64,000 nucleotides of DNA, taken from positions 1,054,001 through 1,118,000 of the forward strand of contig AP019416.1 in NCBI GenBank assembly GCA_004295565.1. The letters run 5' to 3'. This stretch comes from Vreelandella olivaria (lineage in GTDB: Bacteria > Pseudomonadota > Gammaproteobacteria > Pseudomonadales > Halomonadaceae). Within the stretch, counting starts at the first letter, position 1. Each line of letters opens with the position of its first letter. The translations under genes and the position numbers were made by a program. Below the pieces are notes generated by a model. The model was given only the letters and a program-made list of their open reading frames with translations, searched no databases and was not told where the DNA came from. Positions 31,016 to 41,981 of this stretch are shown one piece after another.

Positions 31016-32186
31016 ATGAGCCGCACTGTCACTCGCGCGATCAATATAAGGAGCGCCGCCTGTCTGGCCTTTGCGTTATGTACGATTACCACGGCGGTTA
31101 ATTTACAGGCCCCCCTTTACGATGCGCTGGCAGCTCGGGATAGCTTGGGCGTTGGCGCCACCAGCATCGCCTTTGCCTGCTATGTGGTAGGCATTATACC
31201 GGTGTTGCTGGGGTTAAATGGCTTGGCCGATCGGGTAGGGCGCAAGCCATTAATAATGACTGCACTGCTGTTATGTCTCTTGGCGACCAGTATTACCCTG
31301 ATAGCACCCGGTTTGCTGGCGTTGGGTGTTGCTCGCTTTCTGCTGGGTATCAGTACGGGGTTAACGTCTGCGGTGGCGCCTGCTTATATGCAGATGCTGT
31401 TGGGTGGGCAGGATAAACGTGTGGCGACTAACTACGTAACGGCCAGTACCGCGCTCGGGTTTGGGCTAGGGGCCGCGGTGACTAGCCTGTTTGTTTTCCA
31501 CACCCCAAGCGTATCGCCACCCAGCCTGTGGATTTATTTGGCTACCGCTTCGCTGGCGCTGGTGGCGGTTACCACGCTTAAGGATCGTGCACCGAGCGCC
31601 ACCAAAAGTCCTATGCTGCGTTTGCCCAGCTACCCCCAAGGGGCATTCTCCTATGGGTTAGCGATTTTGTTGGCTTGGGCGTTGGTGGGGTTGGTGATCG
31701 CGATCCTGCCTTCGGCATTAAGCCAACACGGTTTATCCGCCTGGAGTGGTTTCGCCACCTTCGGTATCTGCAGCTGCGGGGTGCTGTTTCAGCCCTGGGC
31801 GAGAAGGCTTGCGCCGCGCAGCGTCTACCCAACTGGGGTTGGTGATTCTGCCGATTGCCTATGGGTTGATCGCCTGGGGCGCTATTCACGGCAACCTTGT
31901 GGCGGTGCTGCTGGGTACGGTGGCTGCCAGCAGCGCTTGCTATGGGTTTATCTATTTAGGGGGATTAAGCGGCGTGTTGGTGCTTGCGGATACCTCGGCT
32001 AGCCAACAAGCCACCCAAGCCAGCGCGGGCTATTTTCTGATGGCCTATCTGGGCTTCAGTATCCCGGTGATCACTACTGGGGTGCTCATTGATGCCGTCG
32101 GGCATACCTTGGCGTTAACGCTATTTGGCCTTGCGCTGCTGGTGGGTGTGATCGTCACGCTAGTTCTACTGCGCAAGGCTCGGTAA
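31016..32186 (+). CDS. Major facilitator superfamily transporter, frameshifted
   Basis: A 12-helix MFS permease of about 390 residues. The loop 2-3 signature is GLADRVGRKPLIM near residue 70; helices run through FLLGISTGLTSAVAPAYMQM and the second half LVILPIAYGLIAWGAIHGNL. One indel near 31800-31830 breaks the frame between halves. The substrate is unknown. It is divergent from the MocR regulator; such pairs often handle amino compounds, but nothing here shows it. Confidence 0.8.
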
Positions 32187-32200
32187 CCTGGACAGCCTAA

Positions 32201-33178
32201 CTATGTGTGTTTCTCTACCAATAGACCACAGGAGGGCGCTGCCCAGCGGGTGTCGGCAGTAAACACCACGTCACACACCACGGGAGAGTAGTAGCGGCGC
32301 ACCTCGTCATCGATGCGCGCCCGGAGTAAATCCTGGGTGGAGACCGAAACATCGGATTGGTCGGGCAGTACCACATGCACCATCACATACAGCAGCCGCC
32401 CAGGGCGAACCATGCGCACGCGCACCTCTTGGGTCTCGGTATCCGCCAGGGCGTTCGCCACGGCTTGGCGAACGGGTACTGCAATAGCTTCTTCAGGCGT
32501 TTTATTTAGTAGTTCCCGTAGTGCCTGTGAGGCCATTCGCACAGGCACGCCCAGGCAGAGCACCACCACCGCAATGACTAACACTGAATCCACATAGGGC
32601 AGAACCGCATGCCAGCCTAAGCGCTCAAACAGCATCACCAGGCAGAAGGCGGCGAGTACAGCGGCAGAGATGACGCTGTTGACTAACCAGTTAAGCTTGT
32701 CTGCCGCCACCAGAGGGCTGCTTACATGGCGCTGGCTGCGGTGCATCACCCAGGCGGTAAGTGAACAAGCCGCGGTGGCGAATAGCGCGTACATCACCGC
32801 CAAGCCTGCCGCGATCTCACGGCCACCGGTGAGTAGGGCGGCAATGGCATCGACCAAGGCAAAAATAGACACGCCTAAAATAAGCAGCCCTTTGCACAGA
32901 TTCACCAGTGACTCAAAGTAGCTATAGCCGAACGGATAGGATTCGCTATCGGGGCGGCTAGCCAGTTTGCTCACTTTGATCGTGACCAGGGCGACACTGA
33001 AATAGATCAAATTAAACAGCCCATCCAGCAAGATCGCTTGGGAGTTGGAGGCGAGTGTGGCCACGATGCCTGCACAACCAATTAACAGCGCCATAAATGC
33101 GGAGAAGGCTAAGGTGCTTGATTCTGTCTTCACAAAGGTTTCTTCCGGTGTGCATAAGTCGAGATAGCCGATAATCAT
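32201..33178 (-). CDS. Cation diffusion facilitator family transporter
   Basis: An intact protein of up to 325 residues with six predicted membrane segments and a C-terminal cytoplasmic domain. Segments include LAFSAFMALLIGCAGIVATL, the second-helix region QAILLDGLFNLIYFSVALV and PFGYSYFESLVNLCKGLLIL. CDF proteins export divalent metals in exchange for protons. The usual HxxxD metal motif is not evident in helix 2 (here LLDGLFNL) or helix 5 (YVDSVLVIAVV), so metal specificity is unclear. A GTG at about 33130, after GGAAGAA, is an alternative start that removes about 16 residues. Confidence 0.8.
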   Translation of the reverse strand: MIIGYLDLCTPEETFVKTESSTLAFSAFMALLIGCAGIVATLASNSQAILLDGLFNLIYFSVALVTIKVSKLASRPDSESYPFGYSYFESLVNLCKGLLILGVSIFALVDAIAALLTGGREIAAGLAVMYALFATAACSLTAWVMHRSQRHVSSPLVAADKLNWLVNSVISAAVLAAFCLVMLFERLGWHAVLPYVDSVLVIAVVVLCLGVPVRMASQALRELLNKTPEEAIAVPVRQAVANALADTETQEVRVRMVRPGRLLYVMVHVVLPDQSDVSVSTQDLLRARIDDEVRRYYSPVVCDVVFTADTRWAAPSCGLLVEKHT

Positions 33179-33302
33179 AGCAACTTTGTTAGCGGATTAT
33201 CGAATGCCGACGTATTACGCACTTTTGGAAAGCATCGTAAGTTCTACTAACCTAATGAGGCGTTTGTTTAATTCACGTTACGCCAAACAGGAGGGTGAGA
33301 CG

Positions 33303-34139
33303 ATGCCAATGCTGAGCGTAGGAACGGAACAGGGCACGCCGGTTGAGCTTTATTACGAAGTGCGCGGGGCGGGCAAGCCCGTGGTGCTGATTCACGGTTG
33401 GCCACTGAGTGGCCGCTCGTGGGAACAGCAGGTGCCAGCGCTGGTTGAGGCGGGTTATAAGGTGATTACCTATGACCGCCGAGGCTTTGGCAGATCGACT
33501 CAGGCCGACGGTGGCTACGACTATGACACGCTAGCGCTAGATCTCAAGAAACTTATCGAGACGCTGGATCTGCACGATGCCATCCTGGTGGGCTTTTCCA
33601 TGGGCGGCGGGGAAGTGGCGCGCTATCTTTCCAGCTACGGCACGGCGCATGTCCATAAAGCCGTTTTTGCTGCGGCAGTGCCACCTTACCTGTATAAAGC
33701 CGATGATAATCCTGAAGGCGGTCTTGATGATGCCACCATCAATCAGTTCCTGGAGGGCGTAAAAGATGATCGCCTTGCCTTTCTGGAGGAGTTTACCAAG
33801 AGCTTCTTTACCGCAGGCGAGCGCAGCGATTTAGTCAGCGAACCGAATCGCCAGTACCATCGCGATATTGCCGCCTTTGCGTCACCCCAAGCGACCTACG
33901 ACTGCATAAAAGCCTTTAGCTACACCGATTTCCGCAAAGACCTGACCAAGATCGATATACCCACATTGGTGTTGCACGGCGACTCAGATGGCATCGTGCC
34001 CTTTGAAGTCAGCGGTAAACGGGCCGAGGAGCTACTGCCCAATGCTCAAACGCAAGTGATCAAGGGCGGGCCCCATGGTCTCAATGCTACCCATCCTGAT
34101 GAGTTTAATCAGGCGCTGATTAGCTTTTTGAATGAATAA
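33303..34139 (+). CDS. Alpha/beta hydrolase (non-heme chloroperoxidase/arylesterase-like)
   Basis: An intact 278-residue alpha/beta-fold hydrolase. It shows LIHGWPLSGRSWEQQ (oxyanion hole), TYDRRGFGRST, the nucleophile elbow GFSMGGGE, LHGDSDGIVPF (acid Asp) and GGPHGLNATH (catalytic His). This matches cofactor-free haloperoxidases and related esterases. GGAGGG precedes the ATG at 33303, which I prefer to the upstream in-frame starts. No operon partner is seen. Confidence 0.87.
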   Translation: MPMLSVGTEQGTPVELYYEVRGAGKPVVLIHGWPLSGRSWEQQVPALVEAGYKVITYDRRGFGRSTQADGGYDYDTLALDLKKLIETLDLHDAILVGFSMGGGEVARYLSSYGTAHVHKAVFAAAVPPYLYKADDNPEGGLDDATINQFLEGVKDDRLAFLEEFTKSFFTAGERSDLVSEPNRQYHRDIAAFASPQATYDCIKAFSYTDFRKDLTKIDIPTLVLHGDSDGIVPFEVSGKRAEELLPNAQTQVIKGGPHGLNATHPDEFNQALISFLNE

Positions 34140-34163
34140 CCTTTGAGAGTAACGGCTACTAAC

Positions 34164-34192
34164 AACAACGCCGCCCTAATGGCGGCGTTGTT
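34164..34192. terminator. Bidirectional hairpin between hydrolase and nirD
   Basis: AACAACGCCGCC and GGCGGCGTTGTT form a 12-bp stem with a five-base loop between convergent genes. T-rich sequence is modest on both sides; the stem is very strong. Confidence 0.75.
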
Positions 34193-34217
34193 GATGTTTC
34201 AAGGCTAATTAATGTGG

Positions 34218-34600
34218 TTACCCTTCAACCCACACCTCATCACCTTTAAATTCAACCTTCCAGGTACGTAGCTTAACGCCCTCGTCCTCTAAACATTGGC
34301 CGTCTTCAAGGCGGAAGTGCTGCTTGTAGATAGGCGAGGCGACGACCGCCGCACCTTTAAGGTCGCCAACGATGCCACGAGCGATTACGTTAGCATTTGA
34401 GAAGGGGTCATGGTGGTCGAGGGCGAAAAGCTCATCGCCCTGTCCCAGTCCTGGCAAGTAGAAAATGGCGACCTGGGCGGAGCCTTCGGCGGTTTCTAGC
34501 CAGGCGGCGATGCCCGAGAACGCTACCAGATCATCTTTGGTACAGACTTTTGCCACGCCGTGTTATTTTCAGAAGCCTCGCTGTCAGGGGTGTCTACCAT
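34218..34600 (-). CDS. nirD: Assimilatory nitrite reductase small subunit
   Basis: A Rieske-like fold protein that partners NirB and lacks the iron-sulfur ligands, as NirD usually does. It has VCTKDDLVAFSG, ELFALDHHDPFSNANVIARG and SPIYKQHFRL. The literal frame starts with GTG at 34556 and no ribosome site. Adding one base to the T run at 34548-34551 joins it to an upstream frame. That gives the family pattern NTAWQKVCTKDDL and an ATG at 34600 (or 34606). It is the last gene of the minus-strand nitrite operon. Confidence 0.85.
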
Positions 34601-34683
34601 ATCCATCTCTTTTTCAGTGCCGTTGCGGTCATGGGGTGCCTCGTTTTTATTCAGTCTCAGTCAGTGACAGTGCTTAGCGTCGC

Positions 34684-37202
34684 TTAAGCAGGGCGTAGCT
34701 GGCCGCGCTCGGAGGTCATAATGATTGAGGGATCCGGGCGGTCGTCGTTGACGAAGCTGCGGAAGCGCTTGAGCTTCTCTGGGTCGCTGATGGCGTCGGC
34801 CCATTCGCACTGGTAGGTATCCACCACGCTTTGCATCTGGCGCTCTAACTCGTCGTTGATGCCTAGGCTATCTTCCAGAATCACCTCTTTGAGGTACTCC
34901 AGGCCGCCGTCGAGGTTTTCTCGCCACACGGAGGTGCGCTGCAGGCGGTCGGCGGTGCGCACGTAGAACATCAGGAAGCGGTCAATGGTGCGGTAGAGCT
35001 GCTCATCGTCCAGATCAGTGGCGAACAGCTCCGCGTGGCGGGGGCGCATGCCGCCGTTACCACACATACAGGTTCCAGCCGTTTTCGGTGGCAATAATGC
35101 CGATATCCTTGCTCTGGGCTTCGGCGCACTCGCGGGTGCAGCCGGAAACGCCAAACTTGATCTTGTGGGGTGAGCGCAGGCCCTTGTAGCGGTTCTCTAA
35201 CTGAATCGCCATGCCGACGCTGTCCTGCACGCCGTAGCGGCACCAGGTGCTGCCCACGCAGGATTTCACCGTGCGCAGCGATTTACCGTAGGCGTGGCCG
35301 GTCTCGAAGCCTGCGGCAATCAGCTCGCCCCAGATATCCGGCAGGTCTTCCAGGCGGGCGCCGAACAGATCGATACGCTGGCCGCCGGTGACCTTGGAGT
35401 AGAGGCTGTATTTTTGGCCACTTCACCCAGCACGATGAGTTTGTCCGGGGTAATCTCGCCACCGGCAACACGCGGCACTACTGAGTAGGTGCCGTTTTTC
35501 TGCATGTTGGCCATAAAGGTGTCGTTAGTATCCTGCAGAGGAATATGTGCCGCATCGGTAATCGGCTCGTTAAAGCAGGAGGCCAGAATGGACGCCACGG
35601 CGGGTTTGCAGATGTCGCAGCCCAGGCAGTGGGTATCCTGGTTGCCATGTTTGGCGATCAGGTCACTGAAGGTTTTAATGCCTTCCACACGCACAATGTC
35701 GTAAAGCTCCTGGCGGGTATGGGCAAAGTGCTCGCAAATCGATTTATCAACCTCTACGCCGCGGGCTTCCAGCTCATGATCCACCACGCTTTTGAGCAGC
35801 GCGGTGCAGCCGCCGCAGCCGGTGCTGGCTTTGGTGGCCGCTTTAACACCGCCTAGATCCACCGCCCCGGCGTCAATAGTGGCGCAAATATCGCCCTTGG
35901 AGACGTTATGGCAGGAGCAGATGGTGGCGGTTTCCGGTAGCGCGCCGGGGCCGAGCGTGGGGGCAGCGCCGCTGCTTTGGGGCAGGATCAGCGAAGCGGG
36001 TTCATCGGGGAGCTCAATACGGTTTGAGTAGTACTGTAGCAGCGTGTCATAAACGCCGTTGTCGCCCACCAGCATGGCGCCGAGCAGTTTTTTACCGTCG
36101 CTGGAAACCACCAGCTTGCGATACTCCTGCTTGATGGGATCCAGGTAGCGGAACATCCGCGCACCGGGGTTCTGATTACCGTGGGCATCACCAATCGAGC
36201 CTACGTCAACACCCATTAGCTTAAGCTTGGTGCTCATGTCGGCGCCGCTAAACTGGGTGTCACCGCCGATCAGCGTCGATAACGCCGCTTTGGCCATTTG
36301 GTAACCGGGGGCCACCAGGCCAAAAATGCTCTGGTTCCACAGTGCCACTTCGCCAATCGCGAGGATAGCCGGGTCGCTGGTCAGGCACTGGTTATCCACC
36401 ACCACGCCGCCGCGTTCGCCAATCTCCAGGCCGCAGTCACGGGCCAATTGGTCGCGGGGGCGGATGCCTGCCGAGAACACAATCAGGTCGGTTTCCAGCA
36501 CCTTGTCGTCTTGGAAGACCATGCGGTGGCGGCTGGCTTCGCCATCTTCAATGCGCTGGGTGGCGCGTTCCAGAAGTACCTGTACGCCCAGCGCTTCAAT
36601 TTTTCGCGCAGCAGCTCGCCACCTTCGTTATCCACCTGCATGGGCATTAGGCGTGAGGCGAATTCCACCACGGCGGTATCCAGGTTTAACCCGCGCAGGG
36701 CATTCGCTGCTTCCAAGCCGAGCAAGCCGCCACCTACGACCACGCCGGTGGTGGCGTTTTCGGCGGCCGCTTGGATGGCGTCTAGGTCGTCCAGAGTGCG
36801 GTACACCAAACAACCATCGCGATCGTTACCGGGAATCGGCGGTACAAAGGGGAAAGAACCGGTGGCCAGCACCAGGCGGTCATAGGGGTAACGGCCTTGG
36901 TCGGTGACCACCTCTTGCGCGCTGCGGTCGATCTCAATAACGGCTTCGCTTGTGCGCAGTTCCACACCGCTGGTGGCGTAGTAATCCGCCTCGCAAAGGG
37001 CGAGCGAATCGGCATCGCGACCGCTGAAGTATTCAGATAGGTGTACCCGGTCATAGGCGCGGTGGCGCTCTTCACCAAACACGGTGACCTGATAGCGCTC
37101 AAGGGCGCCGTTATCGACAAGCTGTTCGACCAGGTGGTGGCCGACCATGCCATTACCAATAATAATAAGCTGCTGTTGTGAAGCCATCGTTTGGGTAGAC
37201 AT
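34684..37202 (-). CDS. nirB: Assimilatory nitrite reductase [NAD(P)H] large subunit, frameshifted
   Basis: About 840 residues after repair; reduces nitrite to ammonium with siroheme and FAD. Domains in order: FAD/NAD(P) reductase (IIIGNGMVGHHLVEQL; VVVGGGLLGLEAANAL), BFD-type [2Fe-2S] domain (CSCHNVSKGDI with STGCGGC), a second segment with CLGCDICKP, then the sulfite/nitrite reductase half-repeat. The [4Fe-4S]/siroheme cysteines lie in SCVGSTWCRYG and GVSGCTRECAEAQ. Frameshifts are at the plus-strand T run 36600-36604, at the T run 35411-35415 and near 35061 (two bases missing). The start codon directly abuts the stop of the upstream oxidoreductase gene. Confidence 0.93.
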
Positions 37203-38518
37203 CTAAGCCGCCTCCGACGTTGTATGAGAAGAGTGTTTTGAAGAATCAGGAGTGTGTTGAGATGCCGCTTCGCGTAGCACGTCGACATCCGCCGCACCAA
37301 ACAGCAGGGCTTGGCGGTAAGCGTTGAGATGGGTACCTGCGAGCGCCTGCTCGAAGTACCAGGGGCCTTGGCTGGTGTCGCCGTAAAGCACCGCACCTTC
37401 AATCTGGCCGTTGCGCAAGAGCAGGCGGCGGTAGTCGCCGCGCTCAAGGTCGTGATAGCTCAAGACGTCATGCTCGGCGCTGGCCTCAGTGGGGCCAAAG
37501 CATAGAGCGCTACGCCGCTGATTTTAAGTTTGGTGGCGCTGGGAGTATCCGCGTAGCCATGGGTAGGCATGCCGCATAGGGTGGCGGCAAGCACCTCCAC
37601 CTGGCGCCAGATCGGCTCTACCAAGCCGTAGGTGGTGCCCTCGAACTGGCAGCACTCGCCGAGGGCGGAAATGGCCGTATCTGAAGTCGTCAGAAATTCG
37701 TCGACGACGATGGCGCGCTCGGTGGTCAGGCCCGCCTGGTGCCCGAGTTGCGCATTAGGGGTAATGCCTGCGGCAATGATCACACTGGAGGCCTTCAACT
37801 GGCGGCCATCGGCAAGATGCACCTTGGCGACCCGACCCCGGGCGTCACTTTCTAGCCGTTCTAGCTGGGCACCGGTGATGATGTTCAAGCCGCGTTGCGT
37901 CAGGGAGTCTTTGAGCAGGTGTGCAGCGGTCGTATCTAACTGGCGGTTCATCAACCGCTCGCTGCGCTGGAGCACGCTAACGATGATACCGTTGCCACGC
38001 TTACGCAGCCCTTCAGCCGCTTCAAGACCCAGCAGGCCGCCACCAATCACCACAGCATCACCGCCGCGCTGAGCAATGGCCTCAAGTGCTTCGGCATCTT
38101 GCAGGTCGCGAAAGCCGTGTACGCCCTCAAGCTCAATACCCGGAACGTCGGGCAGTGCTGGGCGCGAGCCGGTGGCGATGATCAGATGATCGTAATCAAA
38201 TGATTGGCCGCTATCAGTGGTCAATGTTTGACGTGTGCGATCAAGCGCCTCGACCTTTTCGCCCAGTATCAGCGTAACGCCTTGATCTGCGTACCATTCG
38301 GTATCACGCAGGGTCAGCGCCTCTTGCTGCATTTCACCGGCCAGCAGTGGTGAAAGCAGAATACGGTTATAGGCAGGGGTTGGCTCGGCGCCAATTACCG
38401 TGATGCGCTGAGGGCGTGTGGGTTGTTTGACCAACGCCTCAATGAGACGGTGGCTGGCCATGCCATTGCCAATGATCACTAGGTGGTCGTTAGGTGAGCA
38501 CCGGGAAGTGGTTTCCAT
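37203..38518 (-). CDS. NAD(P)/FAD-dependent oxidoreductase, probable nitrate reductase electron-transfer subunit (NasB-like)
   Basis: A flavoprotein of about 438 residues with two dinucleotide-binding motifs (LVIIGNGMASHRLIEALV near residue 14; AVVIGGGLLGLEAAEGLRKR near 150) and LGECCQFEGTTYGLVEP. It resembles the N-terminal part of NirB and the reductase that passes electrons from NAD(P)H to assimilatory nitrate reductase. One indel lies at the AAA at 37497-37499 (plus strand). Repair yields YAFGPTEASAEHDVLSYHD and merges two frames. It heads the minus-strand operon with nirB and nirD and is preceded by a leader with a terminator. Confidence 0.8.
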
Positions 38519-38559
38519 AGGTGGCTCCTCTTGTCGTTGCGGCTACTTGAGCACCAAAC

Positions 38560-38670
38560 AAAAACGCCCCTGTCTCGCACCTCTTTGCAAAGCATTGCAA
38601 GAGTGTGCGTAACAGGGGCGTCGTTGCCCGATAGCGTTTTTTAAACGCGCGACAACCGCCATTGGCTGTC
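38560..38670 (-). promoter_or_regulatory. Leader attenuator of the nasB-nirBD operon (hexaloop hairpin plus terminator)
   Basis: Reading the minus strand, a hairpin with arms GACAGCC/GGTTGTC and the six-base loop AATGGC (38651-38670) is followed by a large hairpin. Its base is ACGCCCCTGT/ACAGGGGCGT (38564-38621), running into TTTTT. The loop has A at position 1 and G at position 4, the signature of RNA hairpins bound by ANTAR proteins such as NasR/NasT. The likely mechanism is nitrate-dependent antitermination. A second upstream hexaloop is not convincing. Confidence 0.6.
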
Positions 38671-38700
38671 AGCTGATTAAAAATCTTACTCCGTAACAAG

Positions 38701-39084
38701 CAAGGAACTAGCCAACTGGCCATTAACCATCTTTTATCTAATTATCTCAGTTGCTTAGATTTGTTAGTTGGATTGCTGGCGGCACGGCTCTGCGCATAGG
38801 CTGCACAGTGATGGTGCGAAAAGGGCGGTAGCGTGCACCCTCACATGCCATTTAACGTGCGCAAAGTGCTAAAAAGCGTGCCGCGTGATGATTCGTTGTT
38901 TTTAACCATCTGTTTTTAAATATTTATTTTTAAATAGTGCGGTTTTCGGCTTGGCTCTTGCAGCTATCAGGGCAATAAGTGAGTTAACAAGGGATAAGCG
39001 CTCATTGCTTGGCGATGGCAGCGAACAACTCCAAAGCCGTTAGAAAAATAACTCGCCGTTAGAAAATGTGTAGCTGTTAGTAAA
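38701..39084. other. Central part of the nas divergent intergenic region
   Basis: No gene is visible. This A/T-rich stretch must hold the promoters of both divergent nitrogen operons. GGCACGGCTCTGC at 38781 resembles a sigma-54 -24/-12 element but is one base too short between the GG and GC, so I do not call it. Confidence 0.4.
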
Positions 39085-39215
39085 TCTTCATTTGTTTGAA
39101 GAGACTATTGTAAAGAGTAAGGCACCGATGAAGGTGCGCTGTGGTAACGACGTCCAGCCCTCTTCTCTTAATGCGTTGATAGAGCGCATTAGAGAACGGG
39201 ACTGGGCGTTTTTTT
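39085..39215 (+). promoter_or_regulatory. Leader attenuator of the nasA operon (two hairpins plus terminator)
   Basis: Hairpin 1: TCTTCA, loop TTTGTT, TGAAGA (39085-39102). Hairpin 2: GCACC, loop GATGAA, GGTGC (39122-39137). Then a long hairpin from 39150 to 39208 (base CGTCCAG/CTGGGCG, inner TTCTCTTAATGCG/CGCATTAGAGAA) ends in seven T. Two six-base-loop hairpins ahead of a terminator are the layout of ANTAR-controlled nitrate leaders. Position 4 of both loops is G, but position 1 is not A, so binding is not certain. Confidence 0.6.
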
Positions 39216-39250
39216 ATGCCTGGCGCTAATGAGCAACCCGAGGAGTAGCT

Positions 39251-41981
39251 ATGACTCAGGCCAAAACCACATGCCCCTACTGCGGCGTCGGCTGTGGCGT
39301 GACGGCGACCGTTGAAGCAGGCACGCTGAGCGCTGTCGAGGGCGACCGCGAGCACCCGGCAAACTTCGGGCGGCTGTGTGTCAAAGGGTCTGCACTGCAC
39401 GAAACCTTGGGCCACCAGGGGCGACTGACTCAGCCTCGCGTAGATGGTGTTGAGGTCTCCTGGGAGACCGCCCTGGATGCTACCGCCGAACGCTTAAACG
39501 CCCTGCGCACTGAACATGGCAATCAAACAGTTGCAGCGTACCTTTCTGGTCAACTGCTGACGGAAGATTACTACGTGGCCAATAAGCTGTTTAAAGGCTT
39601 TTTAGGTACGCCTCATTTAGATACCAACTCGCGGCTCTGTATGGCCTCGGCGGTGGTGGGCTACAAGCGCGCCTTCGGTGCAGATGCGGTGCCGTGTAAC
39701 TACGAGGATTTGGAAGAGGCGGAGCTGATCGTGCTGGTGGGTTCCAATCTGGCCTGGAATCACCCGGTGCTCTACCAGCGTATTAAAGTGGCGAAAGAGC
39801 GCAATCCGCTGATGCGTTTGGTGGTGATTGACCCTCGCGTGACCGACAGTTGTGAAATCGCTGATCTCTACCTGGGGATTAAACCGGGCAGCGATGCTTA
39901 CCTGTTTAATGGCTTACTGGCCTGGATGGCGCAGCGCCGCAAGCTCGATACCCTCTACCTTGAGCGCCACACTGACGGGTTTGACGATGCCCTGGCGGCG
40001 GCCCAGCAAACCGCGGGCTCGGTGGCAGAGGTTGCGGAAGCCTGTGATGTCGACCCCGAGCGCCTGGAGACCTTCTACTACTGGTTTGCCAGTCAGTTGC
40101 ATGTGGTCACCCTCTACTCCCAGGGCGTTAATCAATCCGCCAGCGGTACTGATAAATGCAATGCGATTATTAACTGCCACCTGGCCGGCGGCAAAATCGG
40201 CCTGCCGGGGCGGGGCCGTTCTCGATTACCGGCCAGCCCAATGCCATGGGTGGCCGCGAAGTAGGCGGGCTGGCCAACCAGTTAGCCGCGCATATGGATT
40301 ACCACACCCCTGGCGCCCTTGATCTGGTCAGACGCTTTTGGGCTACCGACAGCCTGACGCCGACCCTACCGGAAGGGCCGGGCTATAAAGCCGTGGAGCT
40401 GTTTGAAGCCATTGAGCAAGGCGAAATAAAAGTGCTGTGGGTAATGGCCACTAACCCCGCCATTAGCCTGCCCGATGCCGCACGGGTGCGTGCTGCACTG
40501 GAGAAGTGTCCGCTGGTGATCGTTTCCGAGTGCGCCGCCCATACCGATCTCCTGCCTTACGCGGATATCGTGTTGCCTGCCTCGGGGTGGTCGGAAAAAG
40601 ATGGCACCGTGACTAACTCCGAGCGGCGCATCTCCCGCCAGCGGGGCATGCTGCCGCCCCCAGGCGAGGCTCGCCACGACTGGTGGATAATGTGAGGTGG
40701 CGAAACGGTTGGGCTTTGCTGAGGCGTTTAACTACGCACACCCCTGGGAGATTTTCGACGAGCACGCGCGGCTCTCCGGGTTTGAAAACCTCTCCGGGCT
40801 TGAAAACAGTGCCGCCACCGGCAGTCCAACACGGCTGTTTGATATATCGGGCTTGGTGGGCCTGGGCCGGGATGGCTACGACGCCTTGGCGCCCATTCAA
40901 TGGCCGGTCACAAAGGCCGCCCCCATGGCACGGCACGGCTGTTTGAGGATGGCGAATTTGCCACTGCGAATGGTCGCGCCAAGCTGCTGGCGATTCATCC
41001 CCAAGGGCCTGAACAGGCGCTGAGTGCCGCCTACCCGCTGCGGCTGAATACCGGTCGAATACGCGATCAGTGGCACACCATGACCCGCACCGCGCGCTCA
41101 CCGCGGTTAATGAACCACCGCGCTGAACCCTTTATGGACGTGCACCCAGACGATGCCCACAGCGCCGGTGTTACCGATCAGGGGCTAGCGGTGTTAACCG
41201 CCGCAAAGGGGAATTTCGTGCCAGGGTGCGGGTCTCCAACGCCCAGCGCCGCGGTGAGGTCTTTGTGCCCATCCACTGGACGGACTGCTTCACCCAGCAG
41301 GCCAGAAGCAGCGCGCTGATCGACAGTATTACCGATCCGCTCTCCGGTCAGCCGGAATCGAAGCACGGCGCCGTGGCGCTGGCGCCGCTTGCTACTGATT
41401 GGCAGGCTACTCTGCTGGTTGCCGAAGGGGCAGCAGAATCAACGCCGTGGTGCGCCAGTGCCTACTGGACACGCATTCCCATGCGCGGCTGCCAGCGCTG
41501 GCAGCTCGCTAACACGCAGTCGGTTGATGACTGGCTGGCGCAGTTGAGAACGTGGCTGCCCGGCGATGTATCGGTCGTTAGCCAAGACCCCACAAACGGA
41601 CGTCTACGCGCCGCCTGCGTGGAAAACGGTCAGTTGCGCTGGTGGCTGATGGTCGGCCCGCCCAATGAGTTGCCAGGGTTAGCGTGGCTGGAAGCGCGTT
41701 TTAACGAGACGGTGCTGAGCGATACCCACCGCCGCCGACTATTAGCCGGCTGCGACGACGGCGCCGCGGATACCGGCCCGGTGGTATGCAGTTGCCACCA
41801 GGTGGGCCAAACCACCATCGTCAATGCCATCCGCGAGGGCGACACCAGCGTAGAAGCGTTGGGCGCCAGACTCGCCTGCGGCACCCAGTGCGGTAGCTGT
41901 ATTCCCGAATTGAAATCCCTGATTGAAGAGGAGCGGCCCAATGCCCGCACTAAGCAACCCCTTGCTACTGAAGTGGTTTAA
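39251..41981 (+). CDS. nasA: Assimilatory nitrate reductase catalytic subunit, frameshifted
   Basis: A molybdopterin bis-MGD enzyme of about 910 residues that reduces nitrate to nitrite in the cytoplasm. The [4Fe-4S] site CPYCGVGCGV is at the N-terminus; GRLCVKGSALHETLG, TNSRLCMASAVVGYKRAFG and GQPNAMGGREVGGLANQLAA follow. The C-terminus carries a BFD-like [2Fe-2S] domain (VVCSCHQVGQ with ACGTQCGSC). Indels lie at the G run 40207-40210, near 40692, at the C run 40920-40924 and near 41217. GAGGAG precedes the ATG. It is divergent from the nasB-nirBD operon, which reduces the nitrite formed. Confidence 0.92.

Noticed and set aside
36298-36907. Long plus-strand frames opposite nirB
   Set aside because: They mirror the conserved FAD domain of NirB and have no independent support.
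38781-38795. Possible sigma-54 promoter in the nas intergenic region
   Set aside because: The GG and GC elements are one base too close. A missing base is possible in this assembly, but the claim cannot rest on that.
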